Below, piece after piece: positions 19,246 through 28,152 of a stretch of DNA of 64,000 nucleotides. Every line of letters begins with the position of its first letter. Within the stretch, counting starts at the first letter, position 1. Under the pieces are notes generated by a model that worked only from the letters and a program-made list of their open reading frames with translations, was not told where the DNA came from and searched no databases. The position numbers and the translations under genes are program-made. Origin of the DNA: Flagellimonas alvinocaridis (GTDB lineage: Bacteria > Bacteroidota > Bacteroidia > Flavobacteriales > Flavobacteriaceae); contig NZ_SNTZ01000001.1 in the NCBI RefSeq assembly GCF_004916895.1, positions 342,263-406,262 on the forward strand. The letters are read 5' to 3'.

Positions 19246-19901
19246 TATTCGTTCTTTTTAACATAAAGATTGGATGCAATCTGATGTGAAATATGCAGTT
19301 CCCTGCCTTCCATGGCTATGTGCAAGGACTGGTCAAAATCTTCTATTTCCAAAACTTGGATGGTATGGCCCAAAGCGATTTTATTCTTGTCCAAAAACTT
19401 TAAGAAAGGTGCCGAAGAGTCCTTCACTCCCACACAAACTCCTTTGCCACCAATGGGCATTTCACTTAAAAGCTGTTTATCCCGCACCATGAACTTACCA
19501 TCTTTGCTTGGAATGGGGTCCCCATGGGGATCAAACTTTGGAAACTCCAACAGTTCATCAATCTTATCTATGAGTTTTTCACTTTTGATATGCTCCAACT
19601 GCTCTGCCACTTCATGGACCTCATCCCAAGAAAAATCCAATTTCTTCACCAAAAAAACTTCCCACAGCCGATGTTTTCTAATGATGGAAAGTGCCGTTTT
19701 TGTGCCCTGATCCGTCAACGACACTCCTTGGTACTTTTTGTAGTTCACCAATCCTTTCTCCGCCAATTTTTTGGCCATATCGGTAACCGATGAGGGTTTG
19801 GTCTCCATTTGTTCGGCAATGGCGTTGGTGGTAATGGGGGTGGAATCACTCCCTCCCAAATGGAAAATAATTTTTAGATAGTTCTCTTCGGAACGGGTCA
19901 T
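19245..19901 (-). CDS. DtxR/MntR-family metal-dependent transcriptional regulator
   Basis: A 218-residue regulator when started at the ATG at 19901 (MTRSEENYLKIIFHLG), which is the family's usual beginning; the open frame extends 13 codons further but into an AT-rich promoter-like spacer. Domains in order: winged helix (residues 1-65; TNAIAEQMETKPSSVTDMAK recognition region), metal-binding/dimerisation domain (HRLWEVFLVKKLDFSWDEVH and EQLEHIKSEKLIDKID, with the His and Glu ligands), and a C-terminal FeoA/SH3-like domain (LGHTIQVLEIEDFDQSLHI). It likely represses uptake genes when Mn or Fe is plentiful. It is coupled to the ZIP gene and divergent from the TonB receptor gene. Confidence 0.92.
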   Translation of the reverse strand: MTRSEENYLKIIFHLGGSDSTPITTNAIAEQMETKPSSVTDMAKKLAEKGLVNYKKYQGVSLTDQGTKTALSIIRKHRLWEVFLVKKLDFSWDEVHEVAEQLEHIKSEKLIDKIDELLEFPKFDPHGDPIPSKDGKFMVRDKQLLSEMPIGGKGVCVGVKDSSAPFLKFLDKNKIALGHTIQVLEIEDFDQSLHIAMEGRELHISHQIASNLYVKKNE

Positions 19902-19948
19902 GAAAAAATATTTTTTCAAAAATACATTTTTATTTGTCAAAACCTATT

Positions 19949-19964
19949 TTTAGTTTTGTCTAAA
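19949..19964. promoter_or_regulatory. Candidate DtxR-type operator between regulator and TonB receptor
   Basis: An inverted repeat TTTAG-N6-CTAAA lies midway in the 79-bp divergent spacer. Its outline (TTTAG arms facing inward) is similar to operators of DtxR-family proteins, and a second imperfect symmetry (CAAAAC/GTTTTG, 19939-19959) overlaps it. Binding has to be shown; the arms are only five bases. Confidence 0.4.
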
Positions 19965-19980
19965 TTTAATTTTTTAGTAA

Positions 19981-22251
19981 TTGAAATATTATTTTAATCA
20001 TATCATCTTCATCGCTCTTTTGGGATACTTTACCAATTTGTTTCCCCAAGACGCTTCTATTTTGGGAAAGGTTACCGAAAACGGGGAGCCCCTACCCTTT
20101 GTGAACATCTTACTCAAAGGCACCCAAATCGGGAGCTCCACCAATGTAGACGGACAGTATCAACTTTCTAATATAACGACTGGAGACTATGTTCTTACGG
20201 CCACTTCAATTGGTTATATTTCATACCAGACCACTCTTACAATAAGAGAGGGTGAATCCAAAACGGTAAATATTGCTTTGGAAGCCTCTGCCCAAGCCTT
20301 GGATGAAACCGTGGTCACCGGCACCCTAAAACCCGTAAGTCGGCTGGAAAGTCCGGTTCCCGTGGAAGTCTATACGCCCACTTTCCTGAAAAAAAACCCA
20401 ACGCCCAGTATTTTTGATGCACTACAAAACGTAAACGGGGTCCGTCCACAGATCAACTGTAACGTATGCAATACGGGCGACATCCATATCAATGGACTGG
20501 AAGGGCCATATACCTTGGTCTTAATTGACGGCATGCCTATTGTAAGTGGTCTGGGAACTGTTTATGGCCTTACTGGTATCCCTAATTCCTTAATTGATCA
20601 GATAGAAATTGTAAAGGGTCCCGCCTCTTCCCTTTATGGTAGCGAAGCGGTAGGCGGATTGATCAACATCATCACCAAAAATGCCATCACGGCCCCAGAA
20701 TTTTTTGCAGATGGTTTTGTGACTGGTTGGGGTGAATACAATCTGGATGTGGGCAGTAAAATTCAGGTAGGCAAAAAAGCCAATATGCTCCTTGGGATTA
20801 ACTATTTTAATTATGATGTCCCCATAGACAACAACGGGGACAACTTTACCGATGTTACTCTCCAGGATAGGATTTCCATCTTTCAAAAATGGGATTTTGA
20901 GCGGGATAATTCCCGAATCTTTTCCATAGCCGGTCGTTTTTTTTACGAAGACCGATGGGGTGGTGAAATGCAATGGACACCTGAATTTAGAGGAGGAGAT
21001 GAAATTTATGGCGAAAGTATCTATACCCGCCGATGGGAAATTTTGGGCAAATATCAGTTGCCCATCCCAGAGAAAATGTTGCTTTCCCTATCGTACAACG
21101 ACCATAACCAGAACTCGGTTTATGGCGATACACAATATTTGGCGGACCAACGCATCGGTTTTGCACAGCTAACTTGGGACAAATCGTCCGGCAACCACGA
21201 TTTTCTGTTTGGAAGTGCCGTCCGATACAACTATTATGACGACAACACTCCGGCAACTGCCGAAGCGGACAATATTTGGATTCCAAGCATTTTTGCCCAA
21301 GATGAGATAAAACTTGCCCCAAGACACTCTTTCTTGGCAGGGTTGCGCTATGATTATGACAAACGGCACGGCAATATTTTTACCCCCCGTGCTGCCTATA
21401 AATGGAAAATTTCGGACAATGATATTTTTCGGATCAATGCAGGAACCGGATTTCGAGTGGTGAACCTTTTTACCGAAGATCATGCCGCCTTGACTGGAGC
21501 ACGGGAAGTAATCATCACCGAAGAGCTTAAACCTGAGCGCTCCGTGAACGTCAACCTTAACTATTTGAAAAAAATCTACAGTGACAATGGCACTTTTGTC
21601 GGTATTGATGCCTCGGCATTTTACACCCATTTTTCGAATATCATTCTACCCGATTATGACACCAACCCCAATCAAATCATCTATGACAATCTGGATGGAA
21701 AATCGGTTTCCAAAGGAATCAGTGCCAATTTGGACGTGGTATTTCCCAATGGCATTAAATTTTTATTGGGAGCCACATGGCAGGACGTCAGCAATACCGA
21801 AAATGGCATTACCCAACAACAGATCCTTACCGAGAGCATTACCGGTACCTGGAACCTTTCCTACACTTTTAGAATGCTGGATTTAAGCGTGGATTATACT
21901 GGAAACCTTTACGGACCCATGCGATTACCCCTTTTGGGTGATTTGGACCCCAGACAGGAATATTCCCCTACTTGGAGCATACAGAACATTCAATTTACCT
22001 ATAAGGGATGGAATAATTTTGAGGTGTACGGCGGCATCAAAAACCTATTGGACTGGACCCCGAACAAAGGCAATCCTTTTATCATTGCCCGTACCAACGA
22101 TCCTTTTGACAAAAATGTGACCTTTGATGCCAACGGCAACGCGGTGGCCACTCCGGACAACCCCTATGCCCTAACTTTTGACCCAAGCTATGTGTATGCC
22201 CCCAACCAAGGGATTCGTGGCTTCTTTGGCATTAGGTATACGGTTTTTTAG
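19981..22251 (+). CDS. TonB-dependent receptor, probably for a metal chelate (TTG start)
   Basis: A 756-residue outer-membrane receptor starting at TTG (first residues MKYYFNHIIFIALLGY), since no in-frame ATG precedes the signal peptide. After the signal (ending near LFPQ) comes a carboxypeptidase-like domain (residues 25-110; GKVTENGEPLPFVNILLKGT), a plug domain (120-235; GPYTLVLIDGMPIVSGLG and GPASSLYGSEAVGGLINIIT) and a 22-strand barrel ending in a terminal aromatic (IRYTVF). The plug holds a C-x2-C pair (NCNVCNTGDIHINGL) that might bind metal. It is divergent from the DtxR-type regulator, pointing to uptake of an iron, manganese or zinc complex. The ligand is not known. Confidence 0.9.
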   Translation: MKYYFNHIIFIALLGYFTNLFPQDASILGKVTENGEPLPFVNILLKGTQIGSSTNVDGQYQLSNITTGDYVLTATSIGYISYQTTLTIREGESKTVNIALEASAQALDETVVTGTLKPVSRLESPVPVEVYTPTFLKKNPTPSIFDALQNVNGVRPQINCNVCNTGDIHINGLEGPYTLVLIDGMPIVSGLGTVYGLTGIPNSLIDQIEIVKGPASSLYGSEAVGGLINIITKNAITAPEFFADGFVTGWGEYNLDVGSKIQVGKKANMLLGINYFNYDVPIDNNGDNFTDVTLQDRISIFQKWDFERDNSRIFSIAGRFFYEDRWGGEMQWTPEFRGGDEIYGESIYTRRWEILGKYQLPIPEKMLLSLSYNDHNQNSVYGDTQYLADQRIGFAQLTWDKSSGNHDFLFGSAVRYNYYDDNTPATAEADNIWIPSIFAQDEIKLAPRHSFLAGLRYDYDKRHGNIFTPRAAYKWKISDNDIFRINAGTGFRVVNLFTEDHAALTGAREVIITEELKPERSVNVNLNYLKKIYSDNGTFVGIDASAFYTHFSNIILPDYDTNPNQIIYDNLDGKSVSKGISANLDVVFPNGIKFLLGATWQDVSNTENGITQQQILTESITGTWNLSYTFRMLDLSVDYTGNLYGPMRLPLLGDLDPRQEYSPTWSIQNIQFTYKGWNNFEVYGGIKNLLDWTPNKGNPFIIARTNDPFDKNVTFDANGNAVATPDNPYALTFDPSYVYAPNQGIRGFFGIRYTVF

Positions 22252-22370
22252 GGCAATCCGAAACAGCATCCGACCTTGGGCATCCGCAAGCCTTTGTTTT
22301 TTAATGCTTAAACCGAAAAAAAACATTATTTTTAAAAGTGTTGGAATACTGTAAAGCCAATAAAAAAGCC

Positions 22371-23237
22371 ATGAAATTAAGTGCAGACCAAAAAAAACAG
22401 GCCCATGACATGATGGAGCTTTGGGAGGATGATGTCTTGGAACGTTATCCTGAGAATCCCAATAAACCCAAGGAAGAATTCAGAAATTATGATAATCCCG
22501 CCCGGGATACGGTAAAAGAATTCTATCGAATGAACCACACTCATCAAACCTATGATTTTGTGTTGGAAAAGGAGAAAGAGTTCCTTTCCTTAAATCGTAG
22601 GGAAATGAGTCTCTGGGATGCAGTTGAATATTTGAACACCCTAGTGGATGATTCGGATCCCGATATTGATTTGGACCAGACCCAGCATCTACTGCAAACC
22701 TCTGAGGCCATCCGTGCCGATGGCCAACCGGATTGGTTTGTCTTGACCGGATTCCTCCATGATCTGGGCAAAGTGTTATGCCTTTTTGGGGAACCCCAAT
22801 GGGCTGTTGTAGGCGATACTTTCCCTGTAGGCTGTCAATTTTCGGACAAAATTGTATACCCCGATTTTTTTAAGGCCAACCCAGATTATACGAACGAACG
22901 CTATAATACCAAGCTTGGTGTTTATCAGGAAAATTGTGGTCTACGTAATGTCCATATGTCTTGGGGGCATGATGAGTACCTCTATCATATTATGAAAGAT
23001 CATTTGCCCGAAGAAGGTCTTTATATGATCCGATACCATAGCTTTTATGCCCAGCATCGCGAACATGCTTATGACCATTTGATGGACAAGCACGACCATG
23101 CTATGTTTAAATGGGTGGACAAGTTCAATCCATATGATCTGTACACCAAGGCTCCCGTTAAGCCCAATGTGAAAGAACTCCGCCCCTATTATGAAGATTT
23201 GGCGGCCAAATACCTCCCGGACACACTTCGGTTTTAG
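22371..23237 (+). CDS. Inositol oxygenase (MIOX)
   Basis: A 288-residue di-iron oxygenase that turns myo-inositol into D-glucuronate. The ATG at 22371 is chosen; a GTG 33 bases upstream would add 11 residues with no family likeness. All known iron ligands are present: His106 (QTQHLLQT), His130-Asp131 ([10 protein letters not shown]), His200 (SWGHDEY), His223 (RYHSFY) and Asp256 (FNPYDLYTK). Long blocks such as [17 protein letters not shown] match animal and plant MIOX almost residue for residue. It is followed after 3 bases by a sodium/solute symporter gene, so the pair looks like an inositol uptake-and-oxidation unit. Cytoplasmic. Confidence 0.95.
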   Translation: MKLSADQKKQAHDMMELWEDDVLERYPENPNKPKEEFRNYDNPARDTVKEFYRMNHTHQTYDFVLEKEKEFLSLNRREMSLWDAVEYLNTLVDDSDPDIDLDQTQHLLQTSEAIRADGQPDWFVLTGFLHDLGKVLCLFGEPQWAVVGDTFPVGCQFSDKIVYPDFFKANPDYTNERYNTKLGVYQENCGLRNVHMSWGHDEYLYHIMKDHLPEEGLYMIRYHSFYAQHREHAYDHLMDKHDHAMFKWVDKFNPYDLYTKAPVKPNVKELRPYYEDLAAKYLPDTLRF

Positions 23238-23240
23238 CGG

Positions 23241-24845
23241 ATGATGCAATTCTTAAGCTTTTTTGTTTTTACAGCTTTTGTCGCAGCGTATTCCAGTTGG
23301 AAACTGAGAAAAGACCATCTTTCCACAAAAGATGGTTATTTTTTGGGTGGCCGTAGCTTGACTGGCGTTGTAATTGCCGGTTCGCTCTTGTTGACCAACA
23401 TTTCAACAGAACATTTGGTGGGCATGAACGGGGATGCCTACAAACATGGGGCCATCATCATTGCGTGGGAGGTAACCTCGGCCTTGGCTTTGGTGGCCGC
23501 CGCCCTGTATTTTGCACCTCGCTACTTAAAGATGGGGCTGACCACTATTCCGGAATTCTTGGAAAAACGGTTTGATGGCCTGACCCGTACCATAATCGCC
23601 TTTTTATTGATTATCTCCTTTGTCTCCACACTTTTACCTATTGTCCTGTATTCTGGTGCCATCAGTATCGAACGTATTTTTGATATTTCCAGCCTACTGG
23701 GCATCAGTCAAAATGCGGGACTATGGTTAACAGTGGTGACAGTAGGCTGTATTGGGGCAGTCTATGCCATTTTCGGAGGACTGAAGATGGTAGCTTATAC
23801 TGATACCATCAATGGTTTTGGCCTTTTGGTTGCCGGGATCTCGATTCCCGTTTTAGCACTTTGGGGCATTGGTAATGGAAATATTTTGGAAGGGTTACGA
23901 CTTGTTTTTGAAAAAGCACCTGAAAAATTCAATGTAATCAGTGATGAGGTTTCCGTAGGTCCCGGTGCACGAGATTCCATTATGCCATTTGGGGTACTGT
24001 TTACCGGCTTGATCATTAACCAACTGTACTTCTGGACCATGCATCAATCCATTATTCAAAGGGCATTGGGTGCCGTAAGCTTAAAGGAAGCCCAAAAAGG
24101 GCTTTTGTACACAGGTTTGTTAAAAATCTTGGTGCCTTTGATCATTGTTCTCCCCGGAATCATTGCATTCTATTATTTTGATGACACTTTTTATGACAAA
24201 AAAGAATTGGTATACCCCAACTTGGTAAAACAAGTACTCCCATTTTGGATGACCGGGTTTTTTGTGGCCGTACTCATGGGTGCCATTTTAAGTACCTTCA
24301 ATAGTGCTCTGAACAGTGCCGCTACCATTTTCAGTTTGGGCATCTACAAAAGATACATCAACAAAAATGCGCCAGAAAAACAATTGGTCCGTATTGGAAA
24401 GACCACTTCCGCCCTATTGGCTTTGTTCGCTATTGGCATTGCTCCCTTTATTGCCCATGCGCCGCGCGGACTCTACCAACTGCTGCAACAGCTCAATGGC
24501 ATCTTTTTTATACCGATGGCCACCGTAATCTTGGCCGGGTTTTTCTTGCCAAAGGTATCTGCCATGGGCGCCAAAGCGGGGTTGTTGTTTGGTTTGTTGT
24601 TCTATATCACCACGAATTTTATTGCGCAGGTTGACCTACATTATGTGCATCTCTGGGGAATTGAATTTATCCTGAATGTTGGGGTAATGCTTTTGGTGTC
24701 CCGATGGTTCCCTAGAACCAATAATTTCAGTATAACAGATATTGGGATTGTGGATGTGACCGAATGGAAATATGCCAAGGGCTTTAGCTTGTTTTTGGTT
24801 CTCACCACCCTTGCTGTTTATGTACTTCTTGGAAATGTGAGCTAA
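23241..24845 (+). CDS. Sodium/solute symporter (SSS family), probably for inositol or a sugar
   Basis: A 534-residue inner-membrane protein with about 14 hydrophobic helices. SSS marks include GYFLGGRSLTGVVIAGSLLL at the first long loop, the unwound TM1, and FVAVLMGAILSTFNSALNSA, a conserved Na-site region in the later helices. Length and pattern fit the SLC5-like branch that carries sugars and myo-inositol with sodium. Its ATG is 3 bases after the inositol oxygenase stop, so it most likely brings in the substrate of that enzyme; this is inference from context. Confidence 0.9.
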   Translation: MMQFLSFFVFTAFVAAYSSWKLRKDHLSTKDGYFLGGRSLTGVVIAGSLLLTNISTEHLVGMNGDAYKHGAIIIAWEVTSALALVAAALYFAPRYLKMGLTTIPEFLEKRFDGLTRTIIAFLLIISFVSTLLPIVLYSGAISIERIFDISSLLGISQNAGLWLTVVTVGCIGAVYAIFGGLKMVAYTDTINGFGLLVAGISIPVLALWGIGNGNILEGLRLVFEKAPEKFNVISDEVSVGPGARDSIMPFGVLFTGLIINQLYFWTMHQSIIQRALGAVSLKEAQKGLLYTGLLKILVPLIIVLPGIIAFYYFDDTFYDKKELVYPNLVKQVLPFWMTGFFVAVLMGAILSTFNSALNSAATIFSLGIYKRYINKNAPEKQLVRIGKTTSALLALFAIGIAPFIAHAPRGLYQLLQQLNGIFFIPMATVILAGFFLPKVSAMGAKAGLLFGLLFYITTNFIAQVDLHYVHLWGIEFILNVGVMLLVSRWFPRTNNFSITDIGIVDVTEWKYAKGFSLFLVLTTLAVYVLLGNVS

Positions 24846-24885
24846 TGGACAGCGGAGTCAAAGAACAAAACTGAACCTCATTCTA

Positions 24886-24893
24886 TATCTTTG
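24886..24893 (+). promoter_or_regulatory. Bacteroidetes-type -7 element (TATCTTTG)
   Basis: It matches TAnnTTTG exactly and lies 30 bases before the SnoaL-like gene. No TTG is found at the usual -33 distance. A perfect TTTCAT/ATGAAA inverted repeat (24900-24913) follows immediately and could be a regulator site or leader hairpin. Confidence 0.5.
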
Positions 24894-24922
24894 AAATAGT
24901 TTCATTTATGAAATGACCCTAC

Positions 24923-25279
24923 ATGAATTCGGAGCAACTGATAAAAGAATGGTTCAATGCATGGGAAAAAGGAGATTTCCTCCATCTACCCATTTCCGAT
25001 GATTTTAAGCACACCAGCCCTTTTGGAACCATTCATGGAAAAAAAGAATATCTCTCTTTGGTCAAAGAGAACAAGGATAAGTTTTTGGGGTATCGTTTTA
25101 AAATCCACGATGGAATCTACGATAAAAACAGCGCTTGTGTCCGATATACAGGAATCCAAGGGAATTTTCGGTTGGACGTAAGCGAATGGTATTATATTAA
25201 AAATGGAGTGATTTCCGAGATTGTGGCCTACTATCATATTGGGGACATTAGGAAAGACCGTGAACTTTCCAACACATAA
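24923..25279 (+). CDS. SnoaL-like / NTF2-like domain protein
   Basis: A 118-residue single-domain protein. MNSEQLIKEWFNAWEKGDFL followed by the HTSPFGTIHGKKEY loop and GVISEIVAYYHIG at the end is the usual plan of small SnoaL-like cone-shaped folds (nuclear transport factor 2 superfamily). No signal peptide, so cytoplasmic. Such proteins can be isomerases, hydrolases or ligand binders, and the activity cannot be read here. It has a likely promoter of its own and stands 34 bases before the lycopene cyclase gene, which also has its own promoter. Confidence 0.85.
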   Translation: MNSEQLIKEWFNAWEKGDFLHLPISDDFKHTSPFGTIHGKKEYLSLVKENKDKFLGYRFKIHDGIYDKNSACVRYTGIQGNFRLDVSEWYYIKNGVISEIVAYYHIGDIRKDRELSNT

Positions 25280-25301
25280 AAAATGACTGACTTGCTTTCC
25301 G

Positions 25302-25309
25302 TATTTTTG
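25302..25309 (+). promoter_or_regulatory. -7 element (TATTTTTG) directly before the lycopene cyclase start
   Basis: It matches TAnnTTTG exactly and ends 4 bases before the ATG at 25314. With the usual Bacteroidetes spacing, transcription would begin at or next to the start codon, giving a leaderless message. A TTG at the -33 position is not evident. Confidence 0.55.
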
Positions 25310-25313
25310 GGCC

Positions 25314-26456
25314 ATGTCCCAATATGACTACATCATCGTGGGTGCCGGAGCTGCCGGTATCTTGTTGGCCCACACCATGGGGAAGGATGCATTCTTTGCT
25401 TCCAAATCTATATTGGTATTGGATAAGGATGCCAAGAACGAAAACAATCGTACTTGGTGTTTTTGGGAAACAGGTACAGGAGATTTTGATGATTTGCTCT
25501 ATAAAACATGGGACACCATTCATGTAGCGGGAAAAAAGCTTACCCTATCAACCCCAATAGCCCCTTACACCTATAAAATGCTCCGGGGAATAGATTTTTA
25601 CTCCAAATATGTTCCCGAAATAAAAAGCTGCCCCAATATTACTTGGATACAGGATGAAGTCACCCATCTTCAGAAAATTAAAAAAGGAGCTATTGTACAT
25701 ACAAAGGGGGACACTTTTTTGGGCAAAATGGTTTTTTCCAGTCTTGTGGATTGGGATTCCATTTCACAACAAGACAAATTTCCAGTATTGCAGCAACACT
25801 TTTTGGGATGGTTCATTAAAGCAGGACACCCTATTTTCAATCCGGAAGAAGCCACATTTATGGATTTTTCCGTTCCGCAAAAGGGCAACACCCGATTTAT
25901 GTACGTGCTTCCTACCTCAACCACCGAAGCTTTGGTGGAATACACCTTGTTTTCTGAACATCTTTTGGAAAAAAGTGAATATGAAGAAGCCATCAAAGAA
26001 TATCTTCATGAAAAGTATGGCGTAACGGATTATTCCATTTCCCAAACGGAATTTGGCAGCATCCCCATGACGTGCTATCCGTTTCATCAACACAATTCAG
26101 ATACCATTTTCCACATAGGCATTGCCGGTGGATGGGCAAAGCCCAGCACTGGGTTTACCTTTTACAATACGAGCAAGCAGATTATGGCTTTGGTAAACCA
26201 TCTGAAACAAGAAAAACCTTTGGGCTCATTCCACAAAAAGACTCGGTTCCAGTTCTATGACTCGCTTCTCTTGGACATTCTCCATCGGGAAAATCATTTG
26301 GGACAATCCATATTTGAATCGCTGTTTGCCAAGCGAAAAGCTTCCGTAATTCTAAAGTTTTTGGGCAATGAGACTCATCTTGGCGAGGAATTGCAAATTG
26401 TAACTGCCCCAAAACCGCGGCCATTTCTCAAGGCACTGTTCCGAAGAATTTTCTAG
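25314..26456 (+). CDS. crtY: Lycopene beta-cyclase (CrtY type)
   Basis: A 380-residue flavoprotein-fold enzyme that cyclises the ends of lycopene to give beta-carotene. The N-terminus has the dinucleotide-binding motif IIVGAGAAGILLA; RTWCFWE, SIPMTCYPF and GIAGGWAKPSTGFTF are typical of the bacterial CrtY/CrtL family. It acts at the inner membrane. The desaturase and phytoene synthase genes are not in the window. The neighbouring convergent gene encodes a polyprenyl diphosphate synthase whose product could feed carotenoid synthesis; the two genes overlap by 4 bases at their 3' ends (shared ctag). Confidence 0.93.
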   Translation: MSQYDYIIVGAGAAGILLAHTMGKDAFFASKSILVLDKDAKNENNRTWCFWETGTGDFDDLLYKTWDTIHVAGKKLTLSTPIAPYTYKMLRGIDFYSKYVPEIKSCPNITWIQDEVTHLQKIKKGAIVHTKGDTFLGKMVFSSLVDWDSISQQDKFPVLQQHFLGWFIKAGHPIFNPEEATFMDFSVPQKGNTRFMYVLPTSTTEALVEYTLFSEHLLEKSEYEEAIKEYLHEKYGVTDYSISQTEFGSIPMTCYPFHQHNSDTIFHIGIAGGWAKPSTGFTFYNTSKQIMALVNHLKQEKPLGSFHKKTRFQFYDSLLLDILHRENHLGQSIFESLFAKRKASVILKFLGNETHLGEELQIVTAPKPRPFLKALFRRIF

Positions 26457-27418
26457 ACAGTCCGTTCCATCAAAGCTTCCCCAAACTTCCGTAACACTTG
26501 TTTGTTGGCCTCTGCAATGGTCAATTGCCCTAAAACATCAAACGCTTTCTGGGTATGGGACTTGATTTCTTCCTTGGTCAAATCCACTGCTCCGCTTTCC
26601 GTAAAAATTGCTTTCACGGCTTCCACTTTGGTGGAAGGATTTTCAGGCTTTATGGAATATAGATGCATTAAGCCCTCCTTTCGCTGTTTTGGAGCCATTT
26701 GCAATGCTTTCAGGTACAGAAAGGTTTTCTTGTTTTCCATAATGTCTCCACCAACCTGCTTCCCAAAGGTTTTGGGATCGCCAAAAGCATCCAGATAATC
26801 GTCCTGTAGCTGAAAGGCAATACCTAGATTTCGTCCAAACTCGTAAATGATTTCGGCATCTTTATCAGATGCATTGGCAATAATGGCCCCCATCTTCATG
26901 GCTGCTGCCACCAAAACTGAAGTTTTGTACTCAATCATTTTAAGGTATTCCGGAATGGTGACATCGTCCCGGGTCTCAAAGTCCACATCATATTGTTGTC
27001 CTTCGCAAACTTCTATGGCCGTCTTGCTAAAAAGCGCCGTGAGTTTTTTAAATGTCTCGGGCGGATACCCTTCAAAAAATTGGTAGGCCAGAATCAACAT
27101 GGCATCCCCAGAAAGTATTCCTGTATTGAGGTCCCACTTTTCATGTACTGTTGTTCTCCCCCTGCGTAGTGGGGCATCGTCCATAATATCATCATGGACC
27201 AAGGAAAAATTATGGAACATTTCTATGGCCAAGGCAGCATCCATTGCCTCATCAGGGTCTCCACCGAAAAGCTCGGCGGTCATCAAAGTAAGAATTGGTC
27301 GGAGGCGTTTCCCCCCCAAGTCCAAGATATATCGAATGGGTTCGTATAGATTTTTGGGTTCCGTATACTCAATTCTTGTTTTAAGATGGTCTAAGAACTT
27401 GACCTTGTATTGATCCAT
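26453..27418 (-). CDS. Polyprenyl (geranylgeranyl/farnesyl-type) diphosphate synthase
   Basis: A 321-residue trans-isoprenyl diphosphate synthase. The start is set at the ATG at 27418 (MDQYKVKFLDHLKTRIEY); six more codons upstream are open but unlikely. The two aspartate-rich motifs are clear: HDDIMDDAPLRRGRTTVHEK (first, DDxxD) and FQLQDDYLDAFGD (second). GGKRLRPILTL near residue 40 binds IPP. Chain length cannot be fixed from the motif alone; residues before the first motif (MFHNFSLV) suggest a short-chain product of C15 or C20. A -7-like element lies 24 bases upstream. It supplies prenyl chains for carotenoids, quinones or other lipids. Confidence 0.92.
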   Translation of the reverse strand: MDQYKVKFLDHLKTRIEYTEPKNLYEPIRYILDLGGKRLRPILTLMTAELFGGDPDEAMDAALAIEMFHNFSLVHDDIMDDAPLRRGRTTVHEKWDLNTGILSGDAMLILAYQFFEGYPPETFKKLTALFSKTAIEVCEGQQYDVDFETRDDVTIPEYLKMIEYKTSVLVAAAMKMGAIIANASDKDAEIIYEFGRNLGIAFQLQDDYLDAFGDPKTFGKQVGGDIMENKKTFLYLKALQMAPKQRKEGLMHLYSIKPENPSTKVEAVKAIFTESGAVDLTKEEIKSHTQKAFDVLGQLTIAEANKQVLRKFGEALMERTV

Positions 27419-27441
27419 AAATTTGAAATCTCCCATGGTTT

Positions 27442-27449
27442 CAAAAATA
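27442..27449 (-). promoter_or_regulatory. -7 element of the polyprenyl synthase gene
   Basis: CAAAAATA on the plus strand reads TATTTTTG on the minus strand, an exact TAnnTTTG match, placed 24 bases upstream of the ATG. The -33 TTG is not clear. Confidence 0.45.
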
Positions 27450-27604
27450 CGTGCAAAAAATCAAAAAATACCCAGCCTTTGAATCCTTTGATTTTAAAGT
27501 TTGTGTGGCCAACTCTTTGGGTCATGAAAAAAAATGCCGAAAAAAATGCAATAGATTTGAAATACTTCGTCTTTACAGACAAAGCAAGCAATCCGTTTTT
27601 TTAA

Positions 27605-28150
27605 ATGGCCGGCAAAACTGAGAACCGCAACAACCTAAATACTTTTTTCAATGATGAATATCAATCATTGCGAATGTATGTGCAGTCCAAAATCCGAAAT
27701 ACTTCGGAACGGGATGCCGAGGATATTGTGCAGGATGTGGCCTTACGGATTTATTCCCGGGCAGATGACCTGAACCCCATCAACAATATTGGAGGGTTTG
27801 TTTATAGCGCCATTCGCAATAGGATCATTGATATTATGCGTGGTAAAAAAGAACATACATATTCCACCGAGGAAATTGATCGGCAGTGGCAGGATTTTGC
27901 AGAGGCTTTTTACGGGGATGCGGACAACTCCTATTCTCCTGAATTGGAAGACGAGTTAAAAAAAGCAGTAGCGGAGTTGAAGCCCGCTTACCGCGATATC
28001 ATCATAGCCATTGACTTTGAAGGGTATACCTACAAAGAAATAGCGGATAGAACCGGCATTCCCACGGGGACACTCATGTCCAGAAGGCACCGGGCCATGT
28101 CCGTATTGTTGAACAATCTGGAAAAAATTAAAGAATCTAAAAGCATATAG
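27605..28150 (+). CDS. ECF-type RNA polymerase sigma factor
   Basis: A 181-residue sigma-70 family protein of ECF length. Region 2 is seen in the first half (DAEDIVQDVALRIYSRADDL, then IRNRIIDIMRGKK) and region 4 at the end (LKPAYRDIIIAIDFEGYTYKEIADRTGIP, a helix-turn-helix that would read the -35 type element). A linker of about 35 acidic residues lies between. It is followed 2 bases later by a membrane protein gene, the usual place for an anti-sigma factor. The 5' side shows no clear TAnnTTTG promoter. Confidence 0.92.
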   Translation: MAGKTENRNNLNTFFNDEYQSLRMYVQSKIRNTSERDAEDIVQDVALRIYSRADDLNPINNIGGFVYSAIRNRIIDIMRGKKEHTYSTEEIDRQWQDFAEAFYGDADNSYSPELEDELKKAVAELKPAYRDIIIAIDFEGYTYKEIADRTGIPTGTLMSRRHRAMSVLLNNLEKIKESKSI

Positions 28151-28152
28151 TC

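Noticed and set aside
22338-22370. A GTG start that would lengthen inositol oxygenase by 11 residues
   Set aside because: The extra residues have no likeness to the family, and the ATG at 22371 is closer to the usual start.
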